Below, one piece after another: positions 1 to 8,797 of a DNA stretch of 64,000 bases; position 1 is the first letter of the stretch, and each line of letters starts with the position of its first letter. Origin of the DNA: Acidisarcina polymorpha (lineage in GTDB: Bacteria; Acidobacteriota; Terriglobia; Terriglobales; Acidobacteriaceae). The notes beneath the pieces were generated by a model. The model had not been told where the DNA came from, did not search any database, and saw only the letters and a list, made by a program, of their open reading frames with translations. Where the stretch lies: the NCBI RefSeq assembly GCF_003330725.1, contig NZ_CP030840.1, forward strand, positions 6,380,116 to 6,444,115, read 5' to 3'. The position numbers and the translations under genes were made by a program.

Positions 1-930
1 TTGCTCGATCAGATTCCGGAAATATTCAAGGGAAAGCTGGAGGCCCTGGCGAAGATCGATCGATGGATGCCAATCAAGCAGGGCGTTTGCCTTCGAAATG
101 TCCGGGCGGCGGCGCGTAGGGTCATCCTGAGGCAATGCCTCGTGTCTGATCTTGCTGCGCGAGTTGGTGGCCGCGAGCACTTCCATCGCGCACTCGAGCA
201 CTGTCATCTCGTGGGGATTGCCGATGTTGACCGGCAGATGTTCGGAAGACCGTGAAAGCCGCAGGATCCCGTCGATTAGGTCAGAGACGTAGCAGAAACT
301 ACGCGTCTGTTGACCGTCGCCATAGACAGTCAAATCTTCGCCGCGCAGCGCCTGGGCGATAAAGTTGGACACGACGCGGCCGTCTCCGACGCTCAGCCGG
401 GGGCCATAGGTGTTGAAGATACGAACCAAATGGGTGTTAACGCCGTGATAGCGGTAGTAGGCCATGGTCAACGCCTCGGCGTAACGCTTGGACTCGTCGT
501 AAACAGAACGCGGCCCCACCGGGTTTACGTTCCCCCAGTAGTCTTCCCGTTGCGGATGGACCAATGGATCCCCGTAACACTCCGAGGTCGATGCCTGAAG
601 GAAACCGGCATCGTATTTCCGGGCGAGTTCCAACACATTCAAAGTGCCGTGGGAGCCGACCATTAAGGTCTCAATGCCCAGCCGCATGTATTCCCCTGGG
701 CTGGCTGGCGAGGCAAAGTTGAAGATGTAGTCGACCCGTCCGAGGTCAAACGGGTGAGTTATATCATGCTCAACAAATTTGAAATGGGGGTCGTCGATGA
801 AGTCGGTCAGGTTCTCGCGTTTTCCCGTAGAGAAGTTGTCAATGCCCGTGACTATATGGTCATCGGCCAATAACGCTTGAGTTAAATGCGATCCCAAAAA
901 GCCGGCCGCTCCCGTGACTAAGCAATGCAT
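1..930 (-). CDS. UDP-glucuronate decarboxylase-like NAD-dependent epimerase (3' end cut by window edge)
   Basis: Extended short-chain dehydrogenase/reductase that most resembles UDP-glucuronate decarboxylase, which makes UDP-xylose for cell-surface polysaccharides. The 310 residues visible include the NAD-binding GxxGxxG motif (G7, G10, G13), the substrate-loop segment STSECYGDP near residues 115-122 and the catalytic YxxxK (Y144, K148). Known members are about 310-320 residues, so nearly the whole protein is present, but no stop codon is reached before the left edge. The start is the ATG at 930, directly ahead of the Rossmann motif. The gene is divergent from the LacI-type regulator at 1038. 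A dTDP-glucose or GDP-mannose dehydratase is less likely because the SECYGDP-type loop with a following DYWGNVNP segment is typical of the decarboxylase. Confidence 0.9.
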   Translation of the reverse strand, partial: MHCLVTGAAGFLGSHLTQALLADDHIVTGIDNFSTGKRENLTDFIDDPHFKFVEHDITHPFDLGRVDYIFNFASPASPGEYMRLGIETLMVGSHGTLNVLELARKYDAGFLQASTSECYGDPLVHPQREDYWGNVNPVGPRSVYDESKRYAEALTMAYYRYHGVNTHLVRIFNTYGPRLSVGDGRVVSNFIAQALRGEDLTVYGDGQQTRSFCYVSDLIDGILRLSRSSEHLPVNIGNPHEMTVLECAMEVLAATNSRSKIRHEALPQDDPTRRRPDISKANALLDWHPSIDLRQGLQLSLEYFRNLIEQ

Positions 931-1037
931 AATCTTTGAAGTAGTACCCCCATCGTGAATGAAACTGGTTCGACTCGTTGTTGCCCGCAAGCCGAAAAAA
1001 TCGCGCTAAAGCGCGGACAACGTGTTACAACTCGCTC

Positions 1038-2147
1038 ATGGGAAAACGAACGACAGAAAGCGAATCTGGTACGGAGCGCGTCAATCTAAAGACGCTGGCC
1101 GAACTACTGCAACTTTCCCAGACTACCATTTCTCTAGTCCTCAACGACTCGCCGGCTGCAAAGTCTATCCCGGCTCCGACCCGGGAACGGGTCTTTGAAG
1201 CCGCTCGCAAATTCAACTACCGTCCGAATTACTTCGCCCGCTCCCTGCGCCAGAGCCGCAGCATGTCGATCGCCGTGCTCGCCCCGGATCTTAGCGAAGG
1301 CTACTTTACCCTGGTCATGAATGGCGTGCAGGCTGCTCTGATCGAGGCCCATTATTTCTACTTCACGGCGAGCCACTACTGGCAGCCCGAGTTGATTAAG
1401 GAATATCCCCGCAGGATGATGGAGCGAGCGGTGGATGGTTTTCTACTGCTGAACACTCATCCGGATTTTCAGACCCCCCTGCCGGTCGTGGCGATCTCCG
1501 CCCACACCCCTTCCGCCGGAGTTACCAACCTGGTGCTGGATCATCGCCGCGGCGCCGAATTGGCCCTGGCCCATCTCCATGACCTTGGACACCGGCAAAT
1601 CGCGATGATGAAGGGTCCCGAGATCATTCCCGACTCGGAATACCGGTGGTCGGCGATGCTTGAGGTGGCGCAACGGTACGGAATAGAAACCGGTCCGGAG
1701 TTGCAGCTCCAGATTCCCGCTTACAATGGCTCGCCGGAGTCAGGATATCTGCCGGTAGCGCGGCTGCTGGAGAGGACAACGAACTTCACTGCCATCTTCT
1801 GCTTCAACGACATCGCGGCCATCGGCGCGATCCGCGCGCTCAAGGACGCCGGGTTGCGTGTCCCTGAAGACGTTTCGGTCATTGGCTTCGACGACATCTT
1901 GGGAGCCTCTTATCACACCCCCAGTCTCACGACGGTTCGTCAACCGCTCGAAGAAATGGGGCGGGAAGGAGCGCGGATGCTTCTCCAACGCATCGCGAAT
2001 CCCGCACAGGAATTTCCGGACGAGATCGTGCTTCAGCCCCAGTTGATTGCCCGCGAGTCTACCGGCGCCGTCAAGCGGGAATTCCCCGCCGGCAAGACCA
2101 GCAATCCAGGAAAAACGGAGACCTCGAAGCAGGAGCTTCTAGTCTGA
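1038..2147 (+). CDS. LacI-family transcriptional regulator
   Basis: DNA-binding repressor or activator of the LacI/GalR family. An N-terminal helix-turn-helix (about residues 15-37, TLAELLQLSQTTISLVLND) is followed by the hinge-helix segment with YRPNYFARSL and then a periplasmic-binding-protein-like sensor domain that ends in the family-typical block VIGFDDI and TTVRQPLEEMG. Length is about 370 residues, normal for the family. An in-frame TTG at 978 would add 20 residues without homology; the ATG at 1038 is preferred because it puts the HTH in the usual place, though neither has a clear ribosome site. It diverges from the UDP-sugar gene and converges on homoserine dehydrogenase. The ligand is unknown. 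A short CGCGC-TAAA-GCGCG inverted repeat lies just upstream. Confidence 0.93.
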   Translation: MGKRTTESESGTERVNLKTLAELLQLSQTTISLVLNDSPAAKSIPAPTRERVFEAARKFNYRPNYFARSLRQSRSMSIAVLAPDLSEGYFTLVMNGVQAALIEAHYFYFTASHYWQPELIKEYPRRMMERAVDGFLLLNTHPDFQTPLPVVAISAHTPSAGVTNLVLDHRRGAELALAHLHDLGHRQIAMMKGPEIIPDSEYRWSAMLEVAQRYGIETGPELQLQIPAYNGSPESGYLPVARLLERTTNFTAIFCFNDIAAIGAIRALKDAGLRVPEDVSVIGFDDILGASYHTPSLTTVRQPLEEMGREGARMLLQRIANPAQEFPDEIVLQPQLIARESTGAVKREFPAGKTSNPGKTETSKQELLV

Positions 2148-2159
2148 CAGAATGACCGT

Positions 2160-3575
2160 TCAACTGCCACTTGTCTCGGGTTCCAGAATTTGAAGATCGA
2201 GTGGCGGCTCGATCAGGCAATCGATACGGCCTATTTCACTGAGCGCCCTCTGGAGCGCTGATGTGGCGCAGGGTTCGACGGTCACGACGAAGGGCAGCCT
2301 CTCACCCGAGTGGCCCGGGCGTTGCAGTAATGCCCCTATGTTGATGCCTTGCCTGGCCAATCCGCCAGCAATCTCAGCGACAATGCCGGGACGATCCCGA
2401 ACGATGAACCGGATATAGTGCCGCAAGAGCAAGTCCCCGCTAACGCCGGCCCGGTGGCTGACGATGCCGGGAGTCTTCGAGCCGCGAGCGACCGCCAGCA
2501 GATCAGAGACCACCGCGACGGCAGTCGGATGCCCTCCAGCGCCATGCCCCGAAAAGACGGTATCCCCACCGTATTTGCCAGTGACGATCACCATGTTTTC
2601 GGTGCCGCGGGACCATGCAAAGGGCGACGCCTGCGGAACCAGCATGGGACCTACGGTTGCTTTGACCTCAAGCTTGCCGGCGGCATCATAGCCAAGCTGA
2701 GCGCGAGAGATCTGGCGGATCGTGCAGTTCAATTCATGTGCATAAGCGAAGTCGATGGCCGAGATCGGCACGATCGAACCGGCGGGAATCCCGGTCAACT
2801 CGATCTCCGCCGCCAGTGCGATGCGGGCAAGGATGGCAAGTTTGGCGCGAGCGTCGAAGCCGCCAACATCTTCGGTCGGATCGGCTTCCGCATAGCCAAG
2901 CAGCTGGGCTTCAGCGAGGGCGTCGGCGAACTCGGCCCCCGACTCCATTTTGCTCAGGATGAAGTTGCATGTGCCGTTAAGGATGCCTTCAATCCGATGA
3001 CAACTGTCGCCAGCCAGCCCCTGCTGGAGACCTGGAATCACGGGGATGCCGCCAGCGACTGCGGCTCCATAGAACAGCTGGCAGTTGCGGCTCCTCGCCA
3101 GCTGCTCGAGTTCGACCCCCTGTGCTGCGATCAGCTTCTTGTTCGCCGTCACGACTGACTTCCCTGCCTCCAGGGCCGTCCGCACCCATTGGCCGGCAGG
3201 ATCAAGCCCTCCCGCCAGCTCGACCACGATATCGATGCCGGAGGACAACACCTCCTCTGGATTCTCCGACCACACAATGGGACAAGTGAGCCAATCGACT
3301 CGCTTTCGGGCAACGTTGCGGTTGACGATGTGGGTGAGCTCCAGACCGGCGGGCTTCAGATCGCAGAGGATGCGGGCTACCGAAGAGCCAACCGTCCCAA
3401 ATCCGAAGATGGCGACCTTGAGAGCTGCGGCGGAGGCCGCTGGCTCCAAGAGACCAGAGGGTAGAACGGAGGGGAGAACAGAGGCGAGAACGGAGGAGGG
3501 TGATTTACTTTCTGCCATAGGACTTTGATCACTTCCAGGAATTTCTCTATCGGATGGATGTTTGTGTATGAGCAT
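2160..3575 (-). CDS. hom: Homoserine dehydrogenase
   Basis: NAD(P)-dependent enzyme that reduces aspartate semialdehyde to homoserine in threonine and methionine synthesis. The Rossmann motif GFGTVG sits at residues 58-63, the catalytic domain follows (GGIPVIPGLQQGL, ILNGTCNFIL, EADPTEDV), and a C-terminal ACT domain starts near RFIVRDRPGIVAEIAGGL, as expected for the feedback-regulated long form. The N-terminus is about 50 residues longer than usual and contains a four-residue repeat (SVLA/SVLP) encoded by 12-bp tandem repeats. An ATG at 3518 would give a shorter protein and could be the true start; both starts lie outside the conserved fold. It converges on the LacI-type gene with a 12-bp gap. 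Confidence 0.95.
   Translation of the reverse strand: MLIHKHPSDREIPGSDQSPMAESKSPSSVLASVLPSVLPSGLLEPAASAAALKVAIFGFGTVGSSVARILCDLKPAGLELTHIVNRNVARKRVDWLTCPIVWSENPEEVLSSGIDIVVELAGGLDPAGQWVRTALEAGKSVVTANKKLIAAQGVELEQLARSRNCQLFYGAAVAGGIPVIPGLQQGLAGDSCHRIEGILNGTCNFILSKMESGAEFADALAEAQLLGYAEADPTEDVGGFDARAKLAILARIALAAEIELTGIPAGSIVPISAIDFAYAHELNCTIRQISRAQLGYDAAGKLEVKATVGPMLVPQASPFAWSRGTENMVIVTGKYGGDTVFSGHGAGGHPTAVAVVSDLLAVARGSKTPGIVSHRAGVSGDLLLRHYIRFIVRDRPGIVAEIAGGLARQGINIGALLQRPGHSGERLPFVVTVEPCATSALQRALSEIGRIDCLIEPPLDLQILEPETSGS
3450..3497. repeat. Four 12-bp tandem repeats inside the 5' end of hom
   Basis: Four consecutive 12-base units (GAGACCAGAGGG, TAGAACGGAGGG, GAGAACAGAGGC, GAGAACGGAGGA) lie in frame in the N-terminal extension of homoserine dehydrogenase and encode an S-V-L-x type repeat. 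Unit length is a multiple of three, so copy-number change would not shift the frame. Confidence 0.7.
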
Positions 3576-3659
3576 GATATCCCGCGGCGCGCTGGTTGCT
3601 CACATCGAGCTCAAAGGAGCTTAAGCAAGCCTCCTAGGCCTCGATCGCCCGCCCCGGCT

Positions 3660-4205
3660 CTAAAGCAGGTCCTGACGCGCCTTGAGCAACGCCCATGCGG
3701 CAATAGTGGCCGAATCCTTAATGACGTTGTCTCTGCATAGCGCTTCGAATTCGGCTACGCTGAACCGCTTCACCAACAGGTCCTGTTCCGTATGCTCGAG
3801 CATGGCGACGCCTTGAACCAGCTCGGTTGCCCGATAAAGATGAAATCCCTGGCTGCTCATCCCGTAGGCAAAATAAAGAAAGCCAAGGTGATCCATGCGC
3901 CCGGCGATAAGTCCCGTTTCCTCCCGCAGCTCACCCCGAGCGAGGTCAAGTGGTTCAGCGTCCGGATTATCCTCCCAGGCGCCGGCGGGAAACTCCAGAT
4001 AGCGCTCCCTCACTGGATAGCGAAACTGTTCGATCAGGTAAAGATGACCGTTCTCCATGGAGCCTTCCAAAGGAATGATCATCGCCGCCGTCGGTTTGTC
4101 GATCACCGCGTAAATACCTGGAGATCCGTCCGCACGCTGTACCTGGTCCTCGCGGACACTCATCCATCGATTTCTGTAAACAATACGGCTGGCGATTGTT
4201 TTCAT
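3660..4205 (-). CDS. Nudix hydrolase, ADP-ribose pyrophosphatase type
   Basis: Hydrolyses a nucleoside diphosphate linked to another group, most likely ADP-ribose or a related sugar nucleotide. A 181-residue protein with the ADPRase-like lead-in LIEQFRYPVRERYLEFPAG followed by a divergent Nudix box ending ARGELREETGL. Compared with the classic G-x5-E-x7-RE-x2-EE-x-G box, the first Glu is displaced, two residues are inserted after the Gly and the Arg of RE is Gly. I chose the ATG at 4205 because GAAGAG lies just upstream and residues upstream of it have no family resemblance. Its 5' end lies just upstream of position 4247, where the M29-type aminopeptidase ends, and both are transcribed leftward, so they are probably in one operon. 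Confidence 0.88.
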   Translation of the reverse strand: MKTIASRIVYRNRWMSVREDQVQRADGSPGIYAVIDKPTAAMIIPLEGSMENGHLYLIEQFRYPVRERYLEFPAGAWEDNPDAEPLDLARGELREETGLIAGRMDHLGFLYFAYGMSSQGFHLYRATELVQGVAMLEHTEQDLLVKRFSVAEFEALCRDNVIKDSATIAAWALLKARQDLL

Positions 4206-4246
4206 CGGGATCTCTTCATGATCTTCGGAAGCGTGAGGCAGAAAGA

Positions 4247-5305
4247 TTAAGCATGGATCAAAAATCGTCCGTCTTGCATGATGTGCTCTTCCCCATCCGG
4301 CGTGCCCAGCCAAATGTTGAATTGCAGTCCGACCACATCGATGTGGGTTGAGGAGGTCCAGGGAGCGCCGGTATGTTCACTATAAGGATTACCGAAGGCG
4401 ATATGGATACCAGGAAATTTTTCATCCTGAAGAATATTGCCGATCACTCTCTCCAGGCCCAGATTGGTTCCTATCGCGAACTCGCCGACCCGGTCGGAGT
4501 TCTCGTCCGTATGGGTGTACCCCCAGAATTCATCTTCGAGCGCCTTGTTCTCGGAGTGGCAGGTGGTGATGCGATTCTCCTTGATTTCAATCGTGAGCGG
4601 ATTTTCATGGAGCAGGCCATAATGCGCGCAGAGGTAATCGCCAACCACTCCATCAACCACATAGGTCCCGTTGACCTCCCCGGGAGTGGTGAAGATCTCG
4701 CCGCCGGGCAGGTTCCCCCATTTATCGCGTGAGATGATACCGGAGGTCTTGACCCACTTGAAGTTCGGACTAAGATCGGCGCGGATGTCGGTGCCGTTTG
4801 CGGTGGTCGCACGGATGTAGCTGGCCTTACGGACCTTCTCGATGAGCTTTTGGCTGAGACGGTCCACCTGATGGAAGTCGGCCCGCATCCCCTCGCACAT
4901 GATTTGCGGGGTGATATTGACCATGTGGGCGTGACGCATGCGGCGACGGTTGACCACGCTGGTCATCTGCATCCGCGAATGGAGTTCGTTGCGTTGAACA
5001 TTGACGGCAAAGATGCTGATATCGGAGGTTTCCATATCCTGCAGGACTGCATCGGGCATGTCGACCAGCGGCCGGGGCGCCAGCTCCTCGAGGATGAAAC
5101 CATCCCATCTGCAACCATTCGCAGTCAGTTCGGCTGCCAGAGAGCCGGCGATTGCCGCCGTCGCGTGGTCGGTAATCAGGGTCACTTTTTCCTCGGGTTG
5201 GATACGCAGGCAGGTCTCAACGGCGCTGTGCGCACCGGCGGTGAATTCCATGGGAAACGGCGTAGACAAGATCGATTGGGCCTGAGATGAGAGGTGGCTG
5301 TTCAT
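4247..5305 (-). CDS. M29-type (AmpS/thermophilic) aminopeptidase
   Basis: Probable cytoplasmic metallo-aminopeptidase. About 352 residues from the preferred ATG at 5305, which has GGAGGAG 13 bases upstream; a longer frame runs to 5425. The C-terminal half carries the features of family M29: NLPGGEIFTTP with the metal-binding Glu, GVVGDY, a GEFAIGTN segment, a HIAFGNPY segment and a C-terminal STHIDVV with conserved His and Asp. The N-terminal half is the substrate-side domain of this family (EKVTLITDHATAAIAGSL). The gene runs into the Nudix gene on the same strand. The exact peptide substrate cannot be read from sequence. Confidence 0.85.
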   Translation of the reverse strand: MNSHLSSQAQSILSTPFPMEFTAGAHSAVETCLRIQPEEKVTLITDHATAAIAGSLAAELTANGCRWDGFILEELAPRPLVDMPDAVLQDMETSDISIFAVNVQRNELHSRMQMTSVVNRRRMRHAHMVNITPQIMCEGMRADFHQVDRLSQKLIEKVRKASYIRATTANGTDIRADLSPNFKWVKTSGIISRDKWGNLPGGEIFTTPGEVNGTYVVDGVVGDYLCAHYGLLHENPLTIEIKENRITTCHSENKALEDEFWGYTHTDENSDRVGEFAIGTNLGLERVIGNILQDEKFPGIHIAFGNPYSEHTGAPWTSSTHIDVVGLQFNIWLGTPDGEEHIMQDGRFLIHA

Positions 5306-5816
5306 TTTGCGGACTGGTCTCCTCCAGAGGCCGGCGAGGCGGCATATTCCGTTAGAGTATCGTGAATCGACGTCGTTTCTTTCACTCGAATATGTTTTCA
5401 GCGACAACACAAGAGGACCTGGCACTTGACCAACCGCCGACTCGCCCTCTGCATCTTTCTATTCAGCAAACGGTTAGATCAAGCCGTTTGGAGACTGCAT
5501 CCTCTCTGGAGGCTGTAGGAATCAGTGCAGGCAGAGGAGCGGGTTTTCGCGATTTCCTCCGCTTGTCGCCGGCGCAGGAGAATCGCGTCAGCCGGCGGAC
5601 TCTGCCCGCGCCTGACCCAACAGATGTATTCGCACCTCTCTCCTCCGTGAACACGCTTGTCTTCTGGATGGTCAGCTTCGCGCCGGCCGAGTAAATTTCC
5701 CTTCTGACTTTGCATCCGACGAACATTCTGGGCTAAGGTGGGGCAAAGACCTTGGCGGAAACGCACATGCCGCTTTCCGTATGTCTACCATCTCAATCGT
5801 TCCGAAAGGGATTCTC
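5306..5816. other. Intergenic region between aminopeptidase and ATP-grasp genes
   Basis: About 500 bases separate two divergent genes. Open frames exist on both strands (5362-5694 rightward, 5463-5726 leftward), but their translations are Arg/Ser/Pro-rich, have no recognisable domain and lack convincing ribosome sites. It probably holds the promoters of both flanking genes. I see no tRNA, repeat or clear terminator. Confidence 0.5.
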
Positions 5817-6857
5817 GTGAAAAAGATCGGCGTTCTTTTTGGCATGGAAAATACCTTCCCCGGTGCGCTCGTTGAGCGGATCAACTCGATGAACATCGAT
5901 GGAATTACCGCAGAATTCGTCCATACGGGTGCGGTACAGCTCTCGAAGCCTCCCGCTTATGCGGTGATTGTGGACCGTATCTCTCACGACATCCCGTTCT
6001 ACCGGGCCTTCCTCAAACATGCCGTTCTGAATGGCGCAATTGTGATCAATAACCCCTTCTGGTGGTCGGCGGATGACAAATTCTTTAACTATTCCCTGGC
6101 CGACAAGCTAGGAGTCGCAGTTCCCCCAACCGTCATTCTGCCGCACAAGCACTTCCCTCCCGGAACCAACGAGCGCTCGATGCGGAACCTGGAATTCCCG
6201 TTGAACTGGGAGAGCGTCTTCGAGTACGTCGGCTTTCCTTCTTTTCTAAAACCTGTCAATGGAGGCGGTTGGCGCGACGTCTATCATGTTCACAATCGGG
6301 AGGAGTTCTTCCACGCCTACGATTGCAGTCGCGACTTGTGCATGCTTTTTCAAAAGGCCGTGAATTTCCAGGAGTATTTCCGCTGTTATGTGGTTGGACA
6401 GGAGAAGGTCCGCATCATGCCATACGATCCGCGGCGCCCGTATGCGGAACGCTACCTCCTCGACCCGCCGGCATACGACAAAAAGCTCTTGAAGCAGGTC
6501 GAGAAAGACTCGCTCACCCTGTGCAAGGCGCTCGGCTATGACCTGAACACGGTCGAGTTTGCAGTGGAAAATGGAATCCCATATGCGATTGACTTCATGA
6601 ACCCCGCGCCTGATGCCGACCTGCATTCAGTCGGAGCGGCGAGCTTCGAGTGGATCGTGCAAGCGATGGCGGAACTGGCAGTGAAGAAGGCGAAAAAGGG
6701 ACCATCGGTCGCCGATTTTCACTGGGGAGCCTATCTGGGTTCGGTCTCTACAAAAGCCGTCCAGAAGGCAGCCGTTCCCAAGAAGCAGAGCCCTTCGTCT
6801 GCGAAGGCTAAGAAGGCTGACAAGAAGGCCGCAGAAGCGGCTTCCCCGATGGCGTGA
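5817..6857 (+). CDS. ATP-grasp domain ligase
   Basis: Probable ATP-dependent carboxylate-amine or carboxylate-thiol ligase. The N-terminal part starts KKIGVLFGMENTFPGALVER, followed by the ATP-grasp elements FLKPVNGGGWRDV (nucleotide loop), FQEYFRCYVVG and a metal-binding block EFAVENGIPYAIDFMNPAPD. The last 40 residues are a Lys/Ala-rich tail (AKKADKKAAEAA) with no fold. I prefer the GTG at 5817 because AAAGGG precedes it at good spacing and the conserved fold begins there; an in-frame ATG at 5781 would add 12 residues. The next gene is a GCS2-type ligase on the same strand, a pairing known from amidoligase gene neighbourhoods. The substrate is unknown. Confidence 0.85.
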   Translation: MKKIGVLFGMENTFPGALVERINSMNIDGITAEFVHTGAVQLSKPPAYAVIVDRISHDIPFYRAFLKHAVLNGAIVINNPFWWSADDKFFNYSLADKLGVAVPPTVILPHKHFPPGTNERSMRNLEFPLNWESVFEYVGFPSFLKPVNGGGWRDVYHVHNREEFFHAYDCSRDLCMLFQKAVNFQEYFRCYVVGQEKVRIMPYDPRRPYAERYLLDPPAYDKKLLKQVEKDSLTLCKALGYDLNTVEFAVENGIPYAIDFMNPAPDADLHSVGAASFEWIVQAMAELAVKKAKKGPSVADFHWGAYLGSVSTKAVQKAAVPKKQSPSSAKAKKADKKAAEAASPMA

Positions 6858-6860
6858 AGT

Positions 6861-6893
6861 TCCAGCCGGGAAAGATGGTGTTTCCCGGCTGGA
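6861..6893. terminator. Strong hairpin after the ATP-grasp gene
   Basis: A perfect 13-base stem (6861-6873 with 6881-6893, TCCAGCCGGGAAA and its complement) with a seven-base loop starts three bases after the ATP-grasp stop codon. No T-run follows, so it may act as an RNA-stability element or as an imperfect terminator between the ATP-grasp and GCS2 genes. Confidence 0.55.
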
Positions 6894-7051
6894 GCGGATC
6901 ATAGCAAGAGGTTAGGGATCCCCTGCCATAGCAGGCCAGGGATTCCCTGCACTGCCTATTAGGCAAATCCGCTTGCCTCAAACCTCGAGCCCGCATACAA
7001 ATGAAGCAACGCCGCACAGGATACTATCCGGTCACGAGGTAGAGTCTCATC

Positions 7052-8158
7052 ATGCAGCCTACGTTCAATATCGGCATTGAAGAGGAATATCAGACCGTCG
7101 ATCCGATCACCCGTGATTTGCGCTCGCACATTGGGACCGAAATGCTGGCGCATGGCAAGTTGCTGCTGCATGAACAGGTCAAAGCCGAGATGCACCAGTC
7201 GGTCGTCGAGGTTGGCACCAATATCTGCCCGACGATCAAAGAAGCGCGCCAGGACCTCTTCAATCTCCGGCGGCAGATGATTCGACTGGCTCACGATAAT
7301 GGGTTGCTCCTGGTCGCCGGAGCCACTCACCCCTTTGCCGACTGGCGCAAGCAGGAGATTTATCCGGACGAGCGCTATCGTCGCGTGGTGGAAGACTTGC
7401 AGACGGTGGCCCGCGCCAATCTCATCTTCGGCCTCCATGTGCATATCGGTATCGAGGACCGGGAAGCAGCGATCCGCATCATGAATACGCTGCGTTACTT
7501 CCTGCCTCACCTGCTGGCGCTTTCGACCAATTCCCCCTTCTGGCGCGGCGATAATACGGGACTCAAGAGTTATCGCGCAAAGGTCTTCGACAAGTTCCCA
7601 CGCACCAATATCCCCGATGCTTTTTCGAGCTACAGCGACTTTGAGAACTTCGTCAACATCCTGATTAAAACGAACTGCCTGGACAATGCTAAAAAGATCT
7701 GGTGGGACATACGCCCCCATCCCTTCTTCAACACCATCGAGGTGCGGGTTTGCGATTTGCCGTTGCGGGCCGAAGAGACGCTCGCCATCGCCGCACTGAT
7801 CCAGGCAACCGCGGCCAAGATTCACCAGCTTCATACCCGCAACCAGGACTTCCGGAACTACTCCCGCGCCTTGCTGATGGAAAACAAATGGCGGGCAGTT
7901 CGCTACGGGCTGGACGGCAAGCTGATCGACTTTGGTAAGGAGACTGAAGTACCGGAGCGCGACTTGATCCGCGAGTACCTCGAGTTTGTCGATGACGTGG
8001 TGGATGGACTCAACTGCCGCGAGGAGATCAACTACATCCGCCATATCCTTGAAATCGGCACGGGCGCGGACCGGCAGTTGAAGAAATTTGAGCAGACCGG
8101 CGATCTGGCCGCGGTCGTGGATTATATGGCGGAAGAAACCAAGGTCGGATTAGATTAG
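7052..8158 (+). CDS. GCS2-family carboxylate-amine ligase (YbdK-like)
   Basis: Member of the glutamate-cysteine ligase 2 family, which forms an amide bond between a carboxylate such as Glu and an amine using ATP. The 368 residues show the family start FNIGIEEEYQTVDP (metal-binding acidic residues), the EVGTNICPT segment, GLHVHIGI with its His pair, LSTNSPFWRG, and HPFFNTIEVRVCDLPL in the C-terminal half. This is the usual length for the YbdK subgroup. It follows the ATP-grasp gene after a 195-base gap containing a hairpin and precedes peptide deformylase by 39 bases. The physiological substrate is not known for most YbdK-type proteins, and a role in true glutathione synthesis is unproven here. 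Confidence 0.93.
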   Translation: MQPTFNIGIEEEYQTVDPITRDLRSHIGTEMLAHGKLLLHEQVKAEMHQSVVEVGTNICPTIKEARQDLFNLRRQMIRLAHDNGLLLVAGATHPFADWRKQEIYPDERYRRVVEDLQTVARANLIFGLHVHIGIEDREAAIRIMNTLRYFLPHLLALSTNSPFWRGDNTGLKSYRAKVFDKFPRTNIPDAFSSYSDFENFVNILIKTNCLDNAKKIWWDIRPHPFFNTIEVRVCDLPLRAEETLAIAALIQATAAKIHQLHTRNQDFRNYSRALLMENKWRAVRYGLDGKLIDFGKETEVPERDLIREYLEFVDDVVDGLNCREEINYIRHILEIGTGADRQLKKFEQTGDLAAVVDYMAEETKVGLD

Positions 8159-8197
8159 CCAGCTCTGCTTGCCTGTGCTGACCATTACAACGAAAAG

Positions 8198-8797
8198 ATG
8201 ACACCAACTCTACTTGAAATCAAGTCTGCCGGTGAACCCGTCCTGCGCGAATCCGCGCGCAAGTTGGACAGGGCCGAGATCCTCTCGGCTGAGGTTCAGG
8301 AAATCATCGGAAACATGCGCGAGACCATGTACAAGGCGCCTGGGGTCGGACTAGCCGCACCGCAGATCGGCCTCGGACTGCAGCTCGCCGTGATCGAAGA
8401 CAAGACCGAATACATGAAGGACATTCGCCGTGAACTGCTCGCTGAACGCGAACGGAAACCAGTTCCCTTCCACGTGATAATCAATCCCGTACTGCATCTC
8501 GAAGAATCGAGCGATGAAGATTTCTTCGAGGGCTGCCTGAGCCTTCCCGGTTTCACCGCGCTGGTGGTACGGAAGAAACGGGTTCGCGTGGACTGTCTCG
8601 ATCATAAGGGCGAGCCCCGAACCATTCATGCGTCCGGCTGGTACGCGCGCATCCTGCAGCACGAAATCGATCACTTGCACGGGACACTCTATATCGACCG
8701 GATGGAACCGCGCAGCCTTTGCACGCTAGACAACTACTCCAAGCATTGGAAGGATGCGCCGGTCGCCGAAGTCAGGAAGAGGCTGCGGAAGGGTTGA
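8198..8797 (+). CDS. def: Peptide deformylase
   Basis: Removes the formyl group from the initiator methionine of nascent proteins. All three family motifs are present: GVGLAAPQIG (motif 1), EGCLSLPG with the metal-binding Cys (motif 2) and QHEIDHLHG with the HExxH zinc/iron ligands (motif 3). At 199 residues it is slightly long, with a basic C-terminal tail. The start ATG at 8198 has only a weak upstream ribosome site. It lies 39 bases after the GCS2 gene on the same strand. Its 3' end overlaps the convergent HD-domain gene by 26 bases. Whether this is the housekeeping deformylase or a second copy cannot be told from this window. Confidence 0.96.
   Translation: MTPTLLEIKSAGEPVLRESARKLDRAEILSAEVQEIIGNMRETMYKAPGVGLAAPQIGLGLQLAVIEDKTEYMKDIRRELLAERERKPVPFHVIINPVLHLEESSDEDFFEGCLSLPGFTALVVRKKRVRVDCLDHKGEPRTIHASGWYARILQHEIDHLHGTLYIDRMEPRSLCTLDNYSKHWKDAPVAEVRKRLRKG

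Noticed and set aside
960-985. GGTTCGACTC resembling a tRNA T-loop
   Set aside because: No matching acceptor, D or anticodon stems could be found around it.
2349-3158. Rightward 269-residue frame opposite homoserine dehydrogenase
   Set aside because: No recognisable domain, while the opposite strand encodes a complete enzyme.
6959-8044. Long leftward open frame opposite the GCS2 ligase
   Set aside because: It is an antisense shadow of a well-conserved gene, with no domain of its own.
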